Assembly: GCA_001749745.1 (NCBI GenBank)
Contig: JWTM01000541.1
Location: forward strand, 186,466-250,465
Direction: 5' to 3'
DNA length: 64,000 nucleotides
Origin: Candidatus Marispirochaeta associata
GTDB lineage: Bacteria; Spirochaetota; Spirochaetia; JC444; Marispirochaetaceae
A program made the translations under genes and the position numbers. The notes below the pieces were generated by a model. That model worked only from the letters and a program-made list of their open reading frames with translations, was not told the origin of the DNA and searched no databases. Of the stretch, positions 16,723-28,377 are shown in pieces (position 1 is the stretch's first letter; the number at the start of each line of letters is the position of its first letter).

Positions 16723-17972
16723 TTACTCTGCTCCTCTTCGGACTGCTGCTGATTGACCTCGCTGAGGCGAGTCGGCGTTGCATCCTCGTCGACGCCTACG
16801 TTTACCTCGGCCAGGATCGCTCCCCGGTCGACAACGCCGTGAAAGACATTATCGTCGTCTATGACGGCGATGGGGTATTTAGCGGTCATAGCGGTACCGA
16901 GCAGGTCGGAGATAGCCGTATCGGCGGAAGTGGTAAAGACCCGGTCGCTGATGATCGGCGTCAAATCCTTCTCGTTCTTCTTGGCCAACTTGGCCGCGTC
17001 GTCGATGGTGACGATCCCCTGGAGTTTACGGTCGCTGTCGGTGACGTAGATTGCGTTCAGATGGTTTTTCTCCATCACGCGGGTTGCCGTTCCGGGGCCA
17101 TCCTTGGGAATGGTTACTGTGGCGTGGCCGCGCATGATAGCCGAAGCGGTAATGACCTTGGTCCGGTCGACATTCTGCACGAAGGCTTCGACATAGTCGT
17201 CCGCCGGGGTGGAGAGGATCTCTTCGGGAGTTCCAATCTGTCGTACCCGGCCCTCGGGGCCGAGGATTACGATCCGGTCGCCCAGTTTCAGGGCTTCGTC
17301 CAGGTCGTGGGTGATGAAGATGATCGTCTTGTGCATCTTAGCCTGCAGTTCTAAGAGCTCATCCTGCATCTGGGTCCTGATGAGCGGATCGAGGGCGCTG
17401 AAGGCCTCATCCATCAGCAGGATCTCGGGGTCATTGGCTAAGGCTCTCGCCAGACCGACCCGCTGCTGCATTCCGCCGGAGAGCTCAGAGGGCTTGCTGT
17501 ATTCAAATCCCTTGAGTCCGACCAGGTCGATGGCTTTCATCGCCTTCTCTTTGCGCTCCTCCTTATCCATACCGCCGATTTCGAGACCGAACTCGACGTT
17601 CATCAGGACGCTGCGGTGAGGCAGAAGGCCGAAGTGCTGGAAAACCATGGACATTTTGTAGCGGCGAACTTCACGCAGCTCCTCCTTGTCCATCTTCATG
17701 ATGTCCTGACCGTCTATCAGGATCTCGCCCCTGGTCGGATCTATTAGCCGGTTGAGGCAGCGGATCATCGTCGATTTGCCGCTTCCGGAGAGACCCATTA
17801 CTACGAAGGTCTCCCGCTTGTCGATATCGAAACTGGCACCGTTGATGGCGATGGTGCACCCGGTGCGTTTTAGAATCTCCCCTTTCGATTTTCCCTGCTC
17901 TAACAGCGGGAAAACCCGTTTGGGGTTGGAACCAAAAACCTTATAGAGGTTCCTTACGGAAATTAATGCCAT
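16719..17972 (-). CDS. Glycine betaine/proline betaine ABC transporter ATP-binding protein with tandem CBS domains
   Basis: 417 aa from the ATG at 17972 (AAGGAG upstream; 17 extra in-frame codons upstream lack support). Walker A is 'GLSGSGKST', signature 'LSGGMQQR', Walker B 'LLMDEAFSALD'. The C-terminal part (about residues 275-395) holds two CBS motifs ('TASAIMRGHATV' and 'ISDRVFTTSADTAI'), which in OpuA sense ionic strength through the membrane surface and gate transport. An acidic tail rich in E and Q ends the protein, as in OpuA. First gene of the osmoprotectant operon. Confidence 0.95.
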   Translation of the reverse strand: MALISVRNLYKVFGSNPKRVFPLLEQGKSKGEILKRTGCTIAINGASFDIDKRETFVVMGLSGSGKSTMIRCLNRLIDPTRGEILIDGQDIMKMDKEELREVRRYKMSMVFQHFGLLPHRSVLMNVEFGLEIGGMDKEERKEKAMKAIDLVGLKGFEYSKPSELSGGMQQRVGLARALANDPEILLMDEAFSALDPLIRTQMQDELLELQAKMHKTIIFITHDLDEALKLGDRIVILGPEGRVRQIGTPEEILSTPADDYVEAFVQNVDRTKVITASAIMRGHATVTIPKDGPGTATRVMEKNHLNAIYVTDSDRKLQGIVTIDDAAKLAKKNEKDLTPIISDRVFTTSADTAISDLLGTAMTAKYPIAVIDDDNVFHGVVDRGAILAEVNVGVDEDATPTRLSEVNQQQSEEEQSK

Positions 17973-18052
17973 TCCGTCTACTCCTTGATAGTAAGAATTG
18001 TTTTTATTGCATGATAAAGACATGTAGAGCTGAATACATATAACTGCTTTGT

Positions 18053-18081
18053 ATACTAATGAATTGCCGATGAAGTGTCAA
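18053..18081 (-). promoter_or_regulatory. Promoter of the betaine transport operon
   Basis: TTGACA (18076-18081 on the minus strand), a 17-nt spacer and TAGTAT (18053-18058). The -10 box lies inside the TTGTATACTAA element, so a bound regulator would block the polymerase. The 5' UTR would be about 75 nt. Confidence 0.7.
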
Positions 18082-18286
18082 AGGATATGGGTAAAAAAAT
18101 GGTTAATTATTGTTAAATAATGATTTATAAACAGTTTATTAGAGTATATGAGGCGTATAGATTGAAATAATCCTTCGTATACAATAGTATTATAGGTAAG
18201 GTGAAATAAATTTATGTCGTACAGGTAGTATTATGCGCGTATTATCCTTTGTCCCGGAAATAGAAGCGGAATACCGGGCGGGATGC

Positions 18287-18314
18287 TTGCCAAAGCCCGA
18301 AAAGGGGCTATACT
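18287..18314 (+). promoter_or_regulatory. Promoter of the MarR regulator gene
   Basis: TTGCCA (18287-18292), a 16-nt spacer and TATACT (18309-18314), with the start codon at 18343. Confidence 0.65.
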
Positions 18315-18342
18315 ACCTTAACGTACATAAGAAAGAGAGATC

Positions 18343-18861
18343 ATGAAACGAAAGCGAGATATCAGCGAAGAGGTCCTGGTCAATATTCGCCAGATTGTGC
18401 GTGCCATCGACCTGCATTCTAAAAAACTGGCTAAAACATACGGTCTTACCGGTCCTCAACTCATCGTTTTACAGGAGATAGCTGATCGGGGAACCCTCTC
18501 CACCGGCGATCTCGCCAAGAATATCTCCCTCAGTCATGCCACGGTAACCAGTATTATCGACCGTCTGGTGGCTCGAGGCTTGGTTTCCCGTCTCCGCGGT
18601 ACGACCGATAAGCGCAAGATGTATATCGAACTCACCGAGGAGGGAGAGCGGCAGATCGCTAATAGACCCTCGATGCTGCAGGAGACCTTTGTAGAGTCCT
18701 TCAACCGGCTCAAGGACTGGGAACAGTCCCTGCTGCTCTCTTCGATACAGCGTATCTCGGCTATGATGAAGGCCGACGAGATCGAAACCGACTCCTTCTT
18801 AATCAGTCATCCTGTTTCGGCAACCGAAGAGGAGCTGAACGAGTATTACCACAAGGAGTAG
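18343..18861 (+). CDS. MarR-family transcriptional regulator, probable controller of betaine uptake
   Basis: 172 aa. The winged helix-turn-helix is clear: recognition helix region 'LAKNISLSHATVTSIIDRL' and wing with the family 'DKRK' turn ('GTTDKRKMYIELTEEG'). N- and C-terminal helices form the dimer interface. It is divergent from the osmoprotectant importer; MarR-type GbsR and OpuR proteins regulate betaine uptake elsewhere, so a similar job is inferred. Candidate operators are the two TTGTATACKAA elements. It is followed 1 nt later by the cyclic-nucleotide-binding fusion gene, so the two are cotranscribed. Confidence 0.88.
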   Translation: MKRKRDISEEVLVNIRQIVRAIDLHSKKLAKTYGLTGPQLIVLQEIADRGTLSTGDLAKNISLSHATVTSIIDRLVARGLVSRLRGTTDKRKMYIELTEEGERQIANRPSMLQETFVESFNRLKDWEQSLLLSSIQRISAMMKADEIETDSFLISHPVSATEEELNEYYHKE

Positions 18862-18862
18862 T

Positions 18863-20908
18863 ATGGCCGGCGTTCCGGACGAGCTTACCCCCCTCTTCGA
18901 ACGGACGATTCCGTTTCGCTTTCTTTCCCGAGCTGAGCGCTCCGAGCTGACCGCTTCCATGCAGCGGAGAGTCTATGTCCAGGGCGAGACGGTCCTCCCC
19001 CACGGCATCAGCCTCTATCCCGAGTTCTATCTGATCCAACGCGGCAGCGTCGGCCTCTACGATCCCCGGTATCCCGATCTGCGTACCAATATTATTCGCG
19101 CCGGGGGCTACTTCGGCGAGCGGGGGGTGCTCTTCAATGAGGCCTATCCTCTGGATCTGATCGCCGAGGAGGAGACGATCTGCTATGCGGTCCCGGCCGA
19201 GCCTTTTCTGAAGCTGATTCGATCCTCCCGAGCCTTCGCCGAATCCCTGGGGAGCATCCTGCAGGATAAGCAGGGGATTTTTTCTACCTTCTCCAGCTTC
19301 TCGGCCGAGATTATGCGGGCTATCAACCGGGGTTTTCTCGACATCCGAGGCATGTTGCGCCACTATCGCGCCTTGAGGCCGGCGCTGCATCCGCTGTTGC
19401 GTTCCCGGGAGATCGATTTAGGAGCGCTGCTCTATGCGGTCCGCCGGCTTCCCTCCAACGTCAGCCGTAATCATACCTATCTGCTCACCGACGATTTGCC
19501 CACAGAGTTTTCCGAACCGGACGAGCTCTTTCCATCGGTCGGATCCTCCGCCCGGCGGCGGGATGTATGGGAGATTCTACCCGGGAAGAGCATGGTACTT
19601 CTGCGCAGCGGCATGTCAGATATGGTCGATATTATAACCTGTCTTTGCCTCTACGCGGTAGAGGCGGGGAAGATCCGTAGCCGTCTCCACGATCCGGCCT
19701 TGATCCGCCGCCTGGAAGCCTGTGTGACCGGATCAGATTCGCATGCGAAAGAGCAGGATAGGGACGAGACGGCGCTCTTGGAGGAGCTCGGTTTTAACCG
19801 GGAGGAGAGCGCCGGCCTGCAGTCCATTTGGCCCGGCGAAACCCTCTCGCGCTTGCGGGATATCGTCCGTCACCGGGAGAGCATCAACATCGATTTTCGG
19901 CGCCATGTAAACACCTTCCACACCCTCCGGTCTCAGCTCTGGACTCATCGAGTAGCCGATGCCGCGCGGGAGCTCTTCGGCTGCGAGCCGGCCGACCTCG
20001 ATCCGTCGATTCCGGTGCATGTGATCAGCTCCAATGATCACTCCGTGGTCAACTGTCTCAATCCGGACATCGAGAGGCTCTCCGAAGAGGTTCGCCGCTG
20101 GGCCGCGGAGACGGAGCACCCCTATCTGAACGATCATTGGAGTAATCCCCGGGATCTGGTCTACGCCCTTCTGCCGGCCTACCGCAGCGCTCTTCCCGGA
20201 CTGCAGGAGACCCCGGAACGGGAGTTCGGAATTCTCCGGCTGAGCGATACCGCCTCCACCGGGATTCAAGTTCAGCTTATCAAGATCGACTCCCTCCGCA
20301 GGAAGGCCCTTGATCCCGGCATACGGGTCGGAGCGGAACCTCGCGAAGGGCTGATCATCAACATCGACTACGCCTTCGGTGAACAGGCTGAGGATATCAT
20401 CCGCAACCTGATTCTCCTCTTCGGCCGGAATCTCGCCAGTATCAATATTCTCGGCAAGACCGGCTCCCTGGTGGGCAAACGGGGGGATATCCTGATTCCG
20501 GACTCCTTTATCGAGCAGACCTCCGACCGCTTCTACCCTCTGCAACGGGTCGACCGGGACTGTTTGCGCAGGCTCAACACATTGCTCCCCGAAAGCGAGG
20601 TTCACTGCGGTCCGGTCCTTACGGTGGCGGGTACGCTGATGCAGAACCGGCGGATGCTCAACTTCTATCGTCACATCTGGGGCTGCATCGGCCTGGAGAT
20701 GGAGGGGATCTACTATCACCGTCAGATTCTGGAGGCTGCCGAGCTCGGGGTCATTCCCCAGCAGGTACCGGTGCGCTTTAGGTACTACGTTTCCGACCTC
20801 CCGCTGGAGCATCGCGATTCCTTGAGCGTCCGTCTGCGTCCCTCCCAGGGGATTCCGCCCCTCTATGCAATCACCCGTGAGATCCTGGGGAGTATTCTCG
20901 GAGCCTAG
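18863..20908 (+). CDS. Cyclic-nucleotide-binding domain fused to a nucleoside phosphorylase/nucleosidase-like domain
   Basis: 681 aa, no signal peptide, no membrane segment. Residues about 15-130 are a CRP-type cNMP-binding beta-roll ('GGYFGERGVLFNEAYPLDLIA' is the binding loop region, shown in part as 'GGYFGERGVLF'); the usual R-x-A/S phosphate clasp is not obvious. Residues about 140-430 are a helical region I do not recognise. Residues about 430-681 look like the PNP/UDP phosphorylase fold: 'GKTGSLVGKRGDILIP' (about 531-546), 'GPVLTVAGTLMQN', 'GLEMEG' (about 610-615) and 'YYVSD' (about 641-645), the last two matching the purine-site glutamate and catalytic aspartate of nucleosidases. Cotranscribed with marR (1-nt gap, AAGGAG). 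Confidence 0.75.
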   Translation: MAGVPDELTPLFERTIPFRFLSRAERSELTASMQRRVYVQGETVLPHGISLYPEFYLIQRGSVGLYDPRYPDLRTNIIRAGGYFGERGVLFNEAYPLDLIAEEETICYAVPAEPFLKLIRSSRAFAESLGSILQDKQGIFSTFSSFSAEIMRAINRGFLDIRGMLRHYRALRPALHPLLRSREIDLGALLYAVRRLPSNVSRNHTYLLTDDLPTEFSEPDELFPSVGSSARRRDVWEILPGKSMVLLRSGMSDMVDIITCLCLYAVEAGKIRSRLHDPALIRRLEACVTGSDSHAKEQDRDETALLEELGFNREESAGLQSIWPGETLSRLRDIVRHRESINIDFRRHVNTFHTLRSQLWTHRVADAARELFGCEPADLDPSIPVHVISSNDHSVVNCLNPDIERLSEEVRRWAAETEHPYLNDHWSNPRDLVYALLPAYRSALPGLQETPEREFGILRLSDTASTGIQVQLIKIDSLRRKALDPGIRVGAEPREGLIINIDYAFGEQAEDIIRNLILLFGRNLASINILGKTGSLVGKRGDILIPDSFIEQTSDRFYPLQRVDRDCLRRLNTLLPESEVHCGPVLTVAGTLMQNRRMLNFYRHIWGCIGLEMEGIYYHRQILEAAELGVIPQQVPVRFRYYVSDLPLEHRDSLSVRLRPSQGIPPLYAITREILGSILGA

Positions 20909-20988
20909 GAACTCGCTTCTGCGATTGATTTTCAGGGCCGGATATGGAATAACTGTATGAAAGGATCGCTGGCTGCACGGAGGCGAGT

Positions 20989-22242
20989 ATGAAAAAAATA
21001 TTAATCATCGATGAATCCCCCCTTTTCCGCGATTACTTGGGCAAGAAGCTCGCCGAGTTCGAAATCGAGACCGTTCAGGCCTACAACGGATTGGACGGCA
21101 TGTTGAAGTTGCGGAGCGAGATCCCGGATCTGATCATCATGGACTATTTCCTGACCAGGAAGAGCGCCATCGAGGTTCTGCAGGAGAAACAGCGCAATCC
21201 CAACACGGTCAATGTTCCGGTAATCCTGATCGCCTCGAAGCTGGGCAGTAAGCACATCGTCGAACTTGCTCGCTTCGGAGTAAAGAAGGTCTTTACCAAA
21301 CCCCTGAAGCTGGACGCGCTGCTGAATTCTCTCTCCGATATTTTCGGCATCACCGTTACCATCGATACGACGCCTTCGATGATCGAGGCCCACTTTAACG
21401 AGAATATTCTCTTCATCGAGGTCGCCCAGGGGCTCAATACCGAGAAGATCGTCCTCTTGAAGTATAAAATAAAAGAACTCCTCTCCCTTTACGAGGTCCC
21501 GGTACCGAGGGTGCTCTTGATGATGGCCGGGATTGAGCTGACCGAGCAGAGCGGCGAGAAGCTGGATCTTCTTTTCAAGACTATTCTGGAAGAGGCCCAG
21601 GAGAATCCCAGGCTGATCAAGGTGTTGAGCTCTTCCGCTGAAATTTCCCGCTTCATCGAGCAAAGCAGCGACTACAAGGAGATCGGCATAACCGACAGCC
21701 TGGAGAAGGCGATGGATGAGTTGATCGGTCTGAAGCCGGATCTCTATGCCCACGACGAGGTCGCCCGGGAGCGGATTCTCAGCTCAACCGCCCCCAGCGC
21801 CGAAGGTGAAGAGAGCATAACCCTGCGCTTCGAGGGGGAGAACACCATAACCAAGGCCATGGGCGCCCTCAAAGGGAGCGCCAACGTGGCCATCGTCGAC
21901 GACGATATGGTTATCCGTACCCTGATCAAGACGGTTTTCCAGGGGACCGGCTGGTCGATGCAGGAGTTTCCCGACGGTAGGGAGTTTATCGACTCCCTCG
22001 ACGGCGGCGCCTACGACCTGCTCTTTCTCGATCTGATGATGCCCAATATGAACGGTTTTCAGGTACTCCAGGAGCTTCATCAGCGGAATATCGAGATGCC
22101 GGTGATTATCTTCTCCGCCCTCTCAAAAAAGGAAACGGTGCTGAAGGCCCAGGAGTACGGAGTTCGAACCTTCCTCCGGAAGCCCTTGAAGCCGGAAAAA
22201 TTGCTGCAGAAGGCGGCCGAGGTGCTTGGCGCGACCTTCTAA
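20989..22242 (+). CDS. Double-receiver response regulator (REC - middle domain - REC)
   Basis: 417 aa. The N-terminal receiver (about 3-120) has acidic residues D8/E9, phospho-acceptor D52 and K in 'FTKPLKL'. A middle domain (about 130-260) has an alternating strand-helix pattern ('NENILFIEVAQGLNTEKI', 'VPRVLLMMAGIELT') resembling STAS domains, but this is uncertain. The C-terminal receiver (about 298-415) has 'IVDDDM', 'LFLDLMMPNMNG' and 'FLRKPLKPE'. No DNA-binding or enzyme output is seen, so it may be a phosphorelay hub or scaffold. GGAGG-like site upstream; the hybrid kinase follows after 12 nt and is its likely partner. Confidence 0.85.
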   Translation: MKKILIIDESPLFRDYLGKKLAEFEIETVQAYNGLDGMLKLRSEIPDLIIMDYFLTRKSAIEVLQEKQRNPNTVNVPVILIASKLGSKHIVELARFGVKKVFTKPLKLDALLNSLSDIFGITVTIDTTPSMIEAHFNENILFIEVAQGLNTEKIVLLKYKIKELLSLYEVPVPRVLLMMAGIELTEQSGEKLDLLFKTILEEAQENPRLIKVLSSSAEISRFIEQSSDYKEIGITDSLEKAMDELIGLKPDLYAHDEVARERILSSTAPSAEGEESITLRFEGENTITKAMGALKGSANVAIVDDDMVIRTLIKTVFQGTGWSMQEFPDGREFIDSLDGGAYDLLFLDLMMPNMNGFQVLQELHQRNIEMPVIIFSALSKKETVLKAQEYGVRTFLRKPLKPEKLLQKAAEVLGATF

Positions 22243-22254
22243 AGGAGCTTCATC

Positions 22255-24608
<2,354 letters not shown>

Positions 24609-24621
<13 letters not shown>

Positions 24622-25319
24622 GAGTCGTAGGAGAAACTCACCCCCTCGAAATCCCGGTAGGCCACCAGGCGCCGAAAGAGCTCCTCCCCCCGCTCCCGGG
24701 CCTTCTCCAGGAGCCCGGTTTCGTCGATAACCGGTGCAATATGATCCGCCACATAGGCCGTCAAGCGCTTCCAGTTCTCCGGACTGATCTTCATTCCGGG
24801 ATAGGGATAGTTCTCTCCGGCGGGATCGAGGATGATCAATTCGGTTACCTTTGGGGGGGGAAGGTGTAATTGGAGCTCCTGCTGCTTGAGGCGAATCTGC
24901 TCCGCCAGGGGATACCCTTCGAAATCGAATCCCGCCTTGGCTACGACCGTTACCACGGCGAATCCCGGGTCCCGGGCGTTGAGATCGATCCCCAACTCCC
25001 GGCAGAAGCGGAAGAAGGCGAGGAGTTCCCGGTCCTCTTCCGAGATCTCTCCGCTCTGCTCCTCGTAGAAGAGGAAACGCCATTCCCGGTCGATCGTGTA
25101 GTAGTCGAAGGGGAAGACGCTCTTGTGGACCAGTTCCACCGTGTTCAGGCGGTAGACGCTGCGTACCTCCCGCAGAATAGACTCCCGGGCGCTCAACTCT
25201 TTCGTGCGGATTAGGGCGAAATCCCAGCCGAAGGGATCCAGATAAAGCAGGGCTCCCGCGCCCAGCAATAGAACTAGGATGAGGAGCACCAAGATCAGGA
25301 TCAGTTTGAGCTGTCTCAT
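24609..25319 (-). CDS. DUF4230-like membrane-anchored protein
   Basis: 236 aa with one N-terminal transmembrane helix (about residues 5-27) and the rest outside. 'KELSARESILREVRSVYRL' and 'VHKSVFPFDYY' resemble the start of DUF4230 domains, but the similarity is weaker than in the neighbour at 25316. Function unknown. ATG with GGAGG; it overlaps the preceding gene by 4 nt, so the two are coupled. Last gene of a three-gene envelope operon. Confidence 0.65.
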
Positions 25320-25879
25320 GCGGGATCCTCCCGGGGGACGAACTCCACCTCCGTGTAGCCGGCGCCCCGCAGCACCGTTTCGATCAGAACCCGAGCATTC
25401 TCTTGGGCCTTGTCGAGGATCCCCCGGTCGATGGCATCCCGCCGGATCGACTCCTTGCTGACCTCGATCTGATCATAGAAATCGGTATGGGTGATCGAAC
25501 CCCCTCTCTCCAGAATGAAGAATTGTTGAATACTCTCCTCGTCGGCATCTACGCTGAGAATCTCCGCCGTCGGCAACAGGACCCGGATCCGGTCTAATCC
25601 GGCCGGTTCGAGGATAAAACCCCGGTCGAGGCGGACCCCCGCCTGAACCCGCATGTCGACCGAAAAGAGGAGCCGTTTATCGCTGGTGCGGATGCCCAGG
25701 AAGCTCGTCTCTTCGCCCAGATAGATTACCTCCCGGTAGACATGCTCGTAGCTGGGAAGCTCCAGGATCGAACGGACCTGCCGGGTTATGCTCTCCATCT
25801 CCCGGCGGCGCTCCTGTCGGCAGCCGCCTAGAGGAATGAGGAGGGCGATAAGCAGCAGGAGCAGCGGAATTCGTTTCAT
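25316..25879 (-). CDS. DUF4230 lipoprotein
   Basis: 187 aa. A lipoprotein signal ('LLIALLIPLGGC', cysteine about residue 20) is followed by a DUF4230 domain: 'HVYREVIYLGEET', 'LLFSVDMRVQAGVRL', 'RIRVLLPTAEILSVD' and a C-terminal helix 'DKAQENARVLIETVLRGAGY'. The domain's function is not known. It has an AGGAGGAT site and overlaps the OmpA gene upstream and the second DUF4230 gene downstream by 4 nt each, so the three proteins probably act together at the envelope. Confidence 0.8.
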   Translation of the reverse strand: MKRIPLLLLLIALLIPLGGCRQERRREMESITRQVRSILELPSYEHVYREVIYLGEETSFLGIRTSDKRLLFSVDMRVQAGVRLDRGFILEPAGLDRIRVLLPTAEILSVDADEESIQQFFILERGGSITHTDFYDQIEVSKESIRRDAIDRGILDKAQENARVLIETVLRGAGYTEVEFVPREDPA

Positions 25880-28377
25880 CCATCCTCCTCGACCATCACG
25901 AACTCAACCCGACGGTTCTTCCAGCGGACTCGGCGGTCATCCACCGGCGCCAGGGGGAAGCGGCCGCCGAAGGCCTCGGCCCTGATGCGGCTGCGATCGA
26001 AGCCGAGGTCTATCAAGGCCTGCATTACGGTATTCGCCCGCCGTTCGGTCAAGGGTTGCAACACCTTCTCCTCTTCCTCCTCCCGGGGGCCGTCGAGCAG
26101 GACATTCAGGGCGTGCCCCTCCAGGATCAAGCGGTGTTCGGGAAACTCCTCGAAGGCGGCGACAACCTTTGTGAGGCTCTCCATATTTCTTTTATGCATC
26201 GCTTCGCCGGCGCTGTCCAGTTCGTGCCGATAGGCGCCGAATATGATGTTCGGGATCAGCAGATAGTATTTTCCATCCTTCCAGATTACCACCACCTCGA
26301 CCCGACGATCCTGCTCGTTTACGCCCCGGTTCCCCAGACCGTCGATCACCGTAACCCGAAAGGTGTAGTCGTCGCCCTCGTCGATCGGTTCATCCGCCTC
26401 GTTACGGCCGTTCCACCAGATATGATCCGACGGACGTCCTTCGCCCTCGTAGCTGCGGACGATCTCCCCCTCCTTGTCGAGGATATCCAGTATCCAGTAG
26501 TCGAGGCCGGATTCATCCTCGGCGGCGATGGTAATCGGGACGGTGCCGAAGATGCGGGTCGTTCCCCGGTCGAAGGCCCCCTCGGCGACATCCAGGCGGA
26601 TCCGCGGGGGTTCCGTGTCCAGCAGAAAGGGGCGGGAACTGAACTCCACCGGGGGCCGCTTCTCGTACTCCAGGTGCAGCCGGGCGGTGTAGTTACCGTC
26701 CGGGGCGGTTCGATCCTGATTGAACTCCAGGCTGCCGTCCCAGAAGAGGGTATCCGGCAAGGGCGTCTCGCCTGCATAGGTGCGGACCTTGGTTCCGCCC
26801 TCGTTAAAGAAGTCGATTTGCCAGCCGGTCAGGACGTTCGCTACCTCGTGCACCAGTCCGACCGGGAGCATATCGTTCAAGCCGTCGTCGTTGGGGGAGA
26901 AGCCGGCGGGGATATGCATCTCGATTCCCACCGGTCGGCTGTCGACGATAATCGCATAGGGGGGATCCAGGTCGGCGCCGTTTCCGGCGGGATCCTGATA
27001 GCGGCCGCTCAGATAGTAGGTCCCGTCCGGGACCTGTCGTCCGCTCTGATCCGAACCGTCCCAGGTTACGGCGCCCGAGGTCCCGGTGGCTTCGAAGACC
27101 TTCAGGGCCTTGCCCTTCCCGTCGACGATCTCTCCCCGCCAGGAGATCGGCTCGTCGGAGCGCATGGTCATATCCTCCTGGTCGTTGTTGAAATCCATGT
27201 TCGGCGTGAACTTCTCTTCGTAGCTGATCTCCACCTCGGGGAATGTGGTATCGATCAGACACTCGGCCTCTTGCTCCAGTACGATACCGTTTCGATAGCT
27301 GACGGTATAGCGGATATGATAGGCGCCTTCCGGGAGGGGAGCGCCGGTCGCATCGGTGCCCGCGAAGGTGAAGGGGAAGGGTTCCCGCTTGCGGCCGTGG
27401 AACTCCAGGCGATAATCGGAATCCACCCCCTCGACGACCCCGGTCCAGCCGGTAATCCTCTCGCGGTAGGTGAAGCGGGGTATGGCCAGTACGGCGTCCT
27501 GGTGGCCGTCTCCGTTGGGGGAGAAGTGGCGGTGATTGATGCTTACCTGCAGATCCGGCATGGAGCGGTCGATCTCGATCCCCTCCAGGGTAAACTCCTC
27601 CGACCGGTTTCCCGCGGCATCGACCCCGGCTACTCGATAGAAGTAGCGCCCCTCCGGAAGAGGCTCCCCCTTTGCATTTGTTCCGTCCAGGTTGATCTCG
27701 CCGGGGACGGTTCCCTCCCAGCGGTATTCCCGGACCACATCCCGATTGCGGTCGAAGAGGTAGCCTGTCCAATCGGCGCGCTCTCCGGTCTGTCGGATCA
27801 GCAGGGACTCGCCGATTCCGTCTCCGTTGGGTGAGAAGAGAAGCTCTTCCGGGGTCTCGAAGCTGAGTTTCGGCGGGGGGGTATCGATGCTAAGGCTCTT
27901 CCCCTGCAGTGAAGAGAGAAGCTCTCCGTCCGCAGCGACCAGGTAGTAGAGCCGGTAAAGTCCGTCGGGTAATCGCGTACCGCCGGTGTCGGTGCCCGCC
28001 CACTGGATCTCCCGTACCAGGCTCTCCCCGGGCTCGGGAGCTCCGGTAAAGCTGCGGCGGTAGAGCTCCTCGTCGGCTTCATTGGCGATGATTATACCGT
28101 ACTGCAGATTCCGGGGCGGTTCGCCCGCATCGCCCATGGATACCGTAAATCCGATAGCGACGCTTTCGTTGCGGCCGTCTCCGTTCGGGGAGAGCAGTAC
28201 CGCTTCCGGTTCGAGCGGCGTGATTTCAGGGATGATCCGATTTTGCTCAATCTCTACCGGGACGGGGGCCGCTTCCGCGGGAGCAGCGGATTCGTTCTGT
28301 CCGCCCGCATAGAGCAGAGCGCCAAGGGAGAGAGTTATCAGGAGCGGGAATAGGGTTTGCTTTTGTCGTCGATACAT
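25876..28377 (-). CDS. OmpA-domain protein with repeated Ig-like SPNGDG modules
   Basis: 833 aa exported protein: signal peptide ends near 'LLYAGGQNES'. There are five modules of about 100 residues, each opened by a calcium-loop-like motif: 'LSPNGDGRNE' (about 60), 'FSPNGDGIGE' (about 180), 'FSPNGDGHQD' (about 285), 'FTPNMDFNND' (about 395) and 'FSPNDDGLND' (about 495). Each continues with FlgD/Ig-like strands ('WDGSDQSGRQVPDGTYY'). The C-terminus (about 700-830) is an OmpA/peptidoglycan-binding domain with 'LTERRANTVMQALIDLGF' and 'NRRVEFVMV'. Likely an envelope-spanning structural protein that tethers to peptidoglycan. GAGG site before ATG. Confidence 0.88.
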   Translation of the reverse strand: MYRRQKQTLFPLLITLSLGALLYAGGQNESAAPAEAAPVPVEIEQNRIIPEITPLEPEAVLLSPNGDGRNESVAIGFTVSMGDAGEPPRNLQYGIIIANEADEELYRRSFTGAPEPGESLVREIQWAGTDTGGTRLPDGLYRLYYLVAADGELLSSLQGKSLSIDTPPPKLSFETPEELLFSPNGDGIGESLLIRQTGERADWTGYLFDRNRDVVREYRWEGTVPGEINLDGTNAKGEPLPEGRYFYRVAGVDAAGNRSEEFTLEGIEIDRSMPDLQVSINHRHFSPNGDGHQDAVLAIPRFTYRERITGWTGVVEGVDSDYRLEFHGRKREPFPFTFAGTDATGAPLPEGAYHIRYTVSYRNGIVLEQEAECLIDTTFPEVEISYEEKFTPNMDFNNDQEDMTMRSDEPISWRGEIVDGKGKALKVFEATGTSGAVTWDGSDQSGRQVPDGTYYLSGRYQDPAGNGADLDPPYAIIVDSRPVGIEMHIPAGFSPNDDGLNDMLPVGLVHEVANVLTGWQIDFFNEGGTKVRTYAGETPLPDTLFWDGSLEFNQDRTAPDGNYTARLHLEYEKRPPVEFSSRPFLLDTEPPRIRLDVAEGAFDRGTTRIFGTVPITIAAEDESGLDYWILDILDKEGEIVRSYEGEGRPSDHIWWNGRNEADEPIDEGDDYTFRVTVIDGLGNRGVNEQDRRVEVVVIWKDGKYYLLIPNIIFGAYRHELDSAGEAMHKRNMESLTKVVAAFEEFPEHRLILEGHALNVLLDGPREEEEEKVLQPLTERRANTVMQALIDLGFDRSRIRAEAFGGRFPLAPVDDRRVRWKNRRVEFVMVEEDG

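Larger units (their letters stand above)
18049..18342. other. AT-rich intergenic regulatory region between the betaine operon and the MarR gene
   Basis: The 370-nt gap between the divergent genes (17973-18342) is much more AT-rich than its surroundings. It holds one promoter in each direction, the pair TTGTATACTAA (18049-18059, plus) and TTGTATACGAA (18174-18184, minus), and an ATTATT-GTTA-AATAAT mini-hairpin near 18107-18122. No further gene is seen. Confidence 0.6.

Noticed and set aside
26056-27834. 592-codon plus-strand frame antisense to the OmpA-domain gene
   Set aside because: The minus strand has signal peptide, repeated modules and OmpA domain. The antisense frame has no family-like pattern.
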